Part shown: positions 8,001-9,688 of the stretch, in pieces
Layout of the letters: every line of letters starts with the position of its first letter
Position numbering within the stretch: the first letter of the stretch is position 1
Translations under genes and position numbers: made by a program
Source: Actinomycetales bacterium
Lineage (GTDB): Bacteria > Actinomycetota > Actinomycetes > Mycobacteriales > Mycobacteriaceae
Direction: 5' to 3'
NCBI GenBank assembly: GCA_012841845.1
Contig: DUTZ01000005.1
Location: 1 to 9,688 of the forward strand
Length of the DNA: 9,688 nt
Notes under the pieces: generated by a model
The model's database searches: none
What the model saw: the letters and a program-made list of their open reading frames with translations, nothing else
What the model was told of the DNA's origin: nothing

Positions 8001-8465
8001 CACACCGAGTCCGACCGCACCTGGCGGGCCCGCGTCACCGATGTCCGCAGCTGGTTCACCTTCTCCGCCACCGAACGCGATCGCGACACCGACGAGGTGT
8101 GGGAGTTCTACCGCGACTCGGACGGCAAGTCCGGCGGCCAGAAGGAGAAGCTGGCATACACGATCCTCGCGGCCTCGCTGGCGTACCAGTTCGGGCTCGA
8201 CTGGGGCGTCGACAAGGCCCGCGACTTCCGCTTCGCCGTGATCGACGAGGCCTTCGGCCGTGGCTCCGACGCCTCCACCCGCTACGCCCTGGACCTGTTC
8301 GCCAAACTGGGCCTCCAGCTGCTCATCGTGACCCCCTTGCAGAAGGTGCACGTGATCGCCCCGTACGTCCAGGCGATCGGGTTCGTCAACAACATCGAGG
8401 GGCGCTACTCGCAGGTGGTCACCATGACCACCGAGGACTACCTCGAGCAGAGCGGCCGGTCCTGA
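5073..8465 (+). CDS. jetC: Wadjet JetC, MukB-like SMC ATPase (type I)
   Basis: JetC is the SMC motor that extrudes DNA loops in the Wadjet complex. The 1130-aa protein has an N-terminal ATPase half with RLEVFNWGTFD (23-33) and Walker A GDIGSGKST (50-58). A first coiled-coil arm covers about 275-455. A central hinge-like domain, about 460-600, contains LPFAGELLDV and AERVLRGFALSLLVP, followed by a second arm, about 636-790. The C-terminal half has the ABC signature KSGGQKEKL (S1020-Q1023), Walker B FAVIDEAFGRGSD (D1058, E1059) and a closing ITPLQK-like segment (IVTPLQKVHVIAPYV). There is no CxxC zinc hook, which separates it from SbcC/Rad50. The ATG is preceded by GGGGAGG near 5057-5063. All ATPase motifs are intact and the length fits the family. 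Confidence 0.94.
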   Translation: MSDGLFSAVEIAPAGTPGYRLVRLEVFNWGTFDQRVWSFDLGGDTVLLTGDIGSGKSTLVDAVSTLMLPANRIDYNKAAGAARKERTLRSYVEGHHKTERNETTGTVKPVALRDGRSYSVICGVFRNEGYRDEVTLAQVFQQQEATGQPWRRFVTAQRALSITADFTDFGSDLGDLLKRLRAGGASVEKDFPAYGRTMRRLLGIRSEQAMELFHQTISMKAVGDLNDFVRVHMLEPADADEKVDRILAHFEDLTKAHEAVQRARAQLDLLGPLVESAQKYDAAVAARTSLQEESVAVRPFFADLRIALRTAERERLRAEIAGATADLERIRGEQAALTVERDELIEAKARAGGDRIGELEREAREAHAAAEDRRRRRQGFDAAVTNAGLGEVSDADGFASLATEVERRRAELESEAAEIQERHRAAVLDHGRRNTERREVAEELEELASRRSNLPREQLQVRAELCADLGVGEDELPFAGELLDVAEENGAWRGAAERVLRGFALSLLVPQGRYADVAGWVNGRHLTARRGDGSRVGVRLDYLRVPERHVALQRPDAAGLLLADTIEIADTPWRDYLRTELYRRADHRCAESIEEFRAADRAVTREGQVRSREHHVKDDRRRVDDPRGWVMGWRNARKIEALTARRDELTELVAELADVVDELADVQRVVTGRLQALATLAAYDSWRDLDWAEALQRAEAAEAERARLLDGSDELAEIERRLEEVGRRLGELTDREREQVGAVSRLETREAHEATQIQRDGRVLAELEAARAGALDAARAVFPRIEARLGSVPATADDATDAESRIRDAVARETESTQREINGHTTGLLQRMGEVRRLWPEQTTEMDESVEARGEYVRFHEQVAGDDLPRFEGEFARQLRTNAIRELGAFNSWLQRQAAEIREKLDRINEALGAIDFNPGRYVRLDPENTVNQDVRDFRADLRAVTDDVLGEDEQYSEARYEEVRRILERLRGREGHTESDRTWRARVTDVRSWFTFSATERDRDTDEVWEFYRDSDGKSGGQKEKLAYTILAASLAYQFGLDWGVDKARDFRFAVIDEAFGRGSDASTRYALDLFAKLGLQLLIVTPLQKVHVIAPYVQAIGFVNNIEGRYSQVVTMTTEDYLEQSGRS

Positions 8466-9637
8466 TGCCCCCGGCCCCGCGACGCTGGCGCACGCCCGCC
8501 GACATCCGCGCCGCCGTCGAGCGGCGCTGGAAGGACGGGTCGCTCCTGCGGGCCCATGCGCAGGGCGAGGACTTCCCCGTCGTCGACCTCCCCCTGAACG
8601 GGCCGCGGGCCGGTGAGATCGGCGACCGGCTCGGCGAGGTCCAGGAGTGGATGACCTCGCTCGAGGCCGGCAGCCGCGCCGGCGCCCGCTACGGGCTCGT
8701 CCACACCGAGGTCGGTGGGCGGGCCGTCGGGCGCAACCGCCTTCCCGCCCGGGCCGTGGTCGGCGACTTCGCGCAGGCCTGGGCGCTCCTCGGAGTCCGC
8801 GACGACGTGGCGGCCTACGAGGGCATGCTCGCCGCCGCGGACGAGGAGACCGACCGCGCGGCCCGCGCCTGGCTGCTGGCCAAGCCGCTCACCGCGCTCC
8901 GCTACGCGCCGGAGTGGACGCAGATCCTCGCCGCCTATCACTGGCTCAGCGCGGCCCGCGGTAGCGGCAGGTACCTCCGGCAGATCGACGCGCCCGGCGT
9001 GGACACCAAGTTCGTGGAGAACCGCCGCGGCGTGCTGGCCGCGCTGCTCGGGGTGTCCGGCACAGCCGCCGGGTTCCTCCGCGACCTCGGCCTGGCGGTC
9101 AAGCCGGAGTACCTCCGACTGCGCGTCGCCCCAGGGCTGCTCGACCTGCCGGCGACCGAGCTGTCCCTGCGGTGCGAGGAGCTGCCCGGGCTCGACCTGC
9201 CGATCCGCACGGCGGTGATCGTGGAGAACGAGGTCACCTACCTCACCGTGCCCGTGCCCGGCGACGGTGTGGTGATCTGGGGCGCCGGTTTCGACGTGGC
9301 CCGCCTCGGCCGCTGGCCCGCGCTTGCCGGGGCCGAGGTGCATTACTGGGGCGACCTGGACACGCACGGCTTCGCGATCCTGCACCGGCTCCGCGCCCAC
9401 CTGCCCCGGGTCTCGTCCTTCCTCATGGACGAAAAGACCCTTCTCGCGCACCGCGACCGGTGGGGCAGCGAGTCCGCGCCGACGCACGTCGCGCTCGGAC
9501 TACTGACGCCCGCCGAGGCCGCGGTCTACGACGACCTGGTGACCGACCGCCACGGCGAGAGGATCCGGCTCGAGCAGGAGCGGATCGACTGGGCGTGGGT
9601 GCTCGGCCGACTTCCAGGCTCGCGACACGGCCCTTAG
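8465..9637 (+). CDS. jetD: Wadjet JetD, DUF3322/DUF2220 Toprim-like nuclease (type I)
   Basis: JetD is the nuclease subunit that cuts DNA captured by JetABC. The 390-aa protein has an N-terminal DUF3322 arm and DNA-binding region (from RRWRTPADIRAAVERRWKDG through GVDTKFVENRRGVLAALLG, about residues 7-200). A C-terminal DUF2220 Toprim-like domain follows. Its metal-binding acidic residues are visible in VIVENEVTYL (E254 and E256) and in YWGDLDTHGF (D297, D299, followed by H301), as expected for an active enzyme. The ATG overlaps the jetC stop (TGATG) and has no strong ribosome binding site of its own, so it probably depends on translational coupling. Length and motifs are normal for the family. 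It is the last gene of the operon. Confidence 0.94.
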   Translation: MPPAPRRWRTPADIRAAVERRWKDGSLLRAHAQGEDFPVVDLPLNGPRAGEIGDRLGEVQEWMTSLEAGSRAGARYGLVHTEVGGRAVGRNRLPARAVVGDFAQAWALLGVRDDVAAYEGMLAAADEETDRAARAWLLAKPLTALRYAPEWTQILAAYHWLSAARGSGRYLRQIDAPGVDTKFVENRRGVLAALLGVSGTAAGFLRDLGLAVKPEYLRLRVAPGLLDLPATELSLRCEELPGLDLPIRTAVIVENEVTYLTVPVPGDGVVIWGAGFDVARLGRWPALAGAEVHYWGDLDTHGFAILHRLRAHLPRVSSFLMDEKTLLAHRDRWGSESAPTHVALGLLTPAEAAVYDDLVTDRHGERIRLEQERIDWAWVLGRLPGSRHGP

Positions 9638-9668
9638 CGGGACTGGGTCGCGTGGTTTCCACCCTCGG

Positions 9669-9686
9669 TGATCATCCTGACGATCA
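9669..9686. repeat. Imperfect dyad at the window edge
   Basis: TGATCATC-CT-GACGATCA pairs at 7 of 8 positions, 31 bases after the jetD stop. It may be an operator of a following gene or a weak terminator; the window ends two bases later, so it cannot be judged. Nothing else is seen in the 51-base tail. Confidence 0.2.
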
Positions 9687-9688
9687 GA

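Noticed and set aside
4995..8351. Antisense open frame of 1118 codons opposite jetB/jetC
   Set aside because: It is the mirror of a high-GC3 coding frame, with low-complexity His/Val/Gly/Leu composition and no recognisable domain. jetC on the + strand has full SMC motifs.
8099..8464. In-frame upstream extension of jetD into jetC
   Set aside because: The extension is Arg/Gly-rich shadow sequence of jetC; the DUF3322 N-terminus begins just after the ATG at 8465.
5073..8465. JetC as SbcC/Rad50 or chromosomal MukB
   Set aside because: There is no CxxC zinc hook, and the neighbours DUF3375, DUF4194 and DUF2220 identify Wadjet rather than a repair nuclease or housekeeping condensin.
1..9688. CRISPR arrays, tRNA/rRNA genes, insertion sequences
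   Set aside because: No regularly spaced repeats, cloverleaf-like sequences, transposase motifs or terminal inverted repeats were seen on either strand.

Overview
The window is very GC-rich, with strong G/C preference at third codon positions, frequent GTG starts and GAGGAG-type ribosome binding sites. This points to an actinomycete, plausibly of the mycobacterial/Dietzia/Gordonia side of the phylum. The genus is inference only, because no rRNA or marker gene is present. Every supported gene lies on the + strand.

Layout. (1) 2-967: a membrane-bound di-iron hydroxylase of the sterol desaturase/fatty acid hydroxylase superfamily, probably cut at its 5' end by the window edge. (2) 1006-1024: a perfect 7-bp stem-loop. 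(3) 1048-1564: a decayed HEPN/MNT (HepT/MntA-type) toxin-antitoxin module. The nucleotidyltransferase frame is intact but the first aspartate of its GSX10DXD active site is histidine. The HepT toxin is a frameshifted remnant lacking its middle, although its RX4HXY motif survives. (4) 1689-2717: an LLM-class (luciferase-like) flavin-dependent oxidoreductase. (5) 2718-3062: a 345-base gap with several inverted and direct repeats and a possible promoter next to jetA. (6) 3063-9637: a complete four-gene type I Wadjet operon, jetA-jetB-jetC-jetD, with every junction overlapping. (7) 9638-9688: a short tail with an imperfect dyad.

How the genes work together. JetA (DUF3375, MukF-like kleisin), JetB (DUF4194, MukE-like KITE subunit) and JetC (MukB-like SMC ATPase) are known in this family to form an SMC complex that extrudes DNA loops. 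JetD (DUF3322 plus DUF2220, Toprim-like) is the nuclease that cleaves small circular DNA such as plasmids. All motifs needed for activity that I can check are present: the JetC Walker A, SGGQ signature and Walker B, and the JetD VENE and DLD acidic residues. The system therefore looks functional. Wadjet is a described system, so I do not claim a new one. The least ordinary features are the repeat-rich region just upstream of jetA and the doubly damaged HEPN/MNT module about 1.5 kb upstream of the Wadjet operon.
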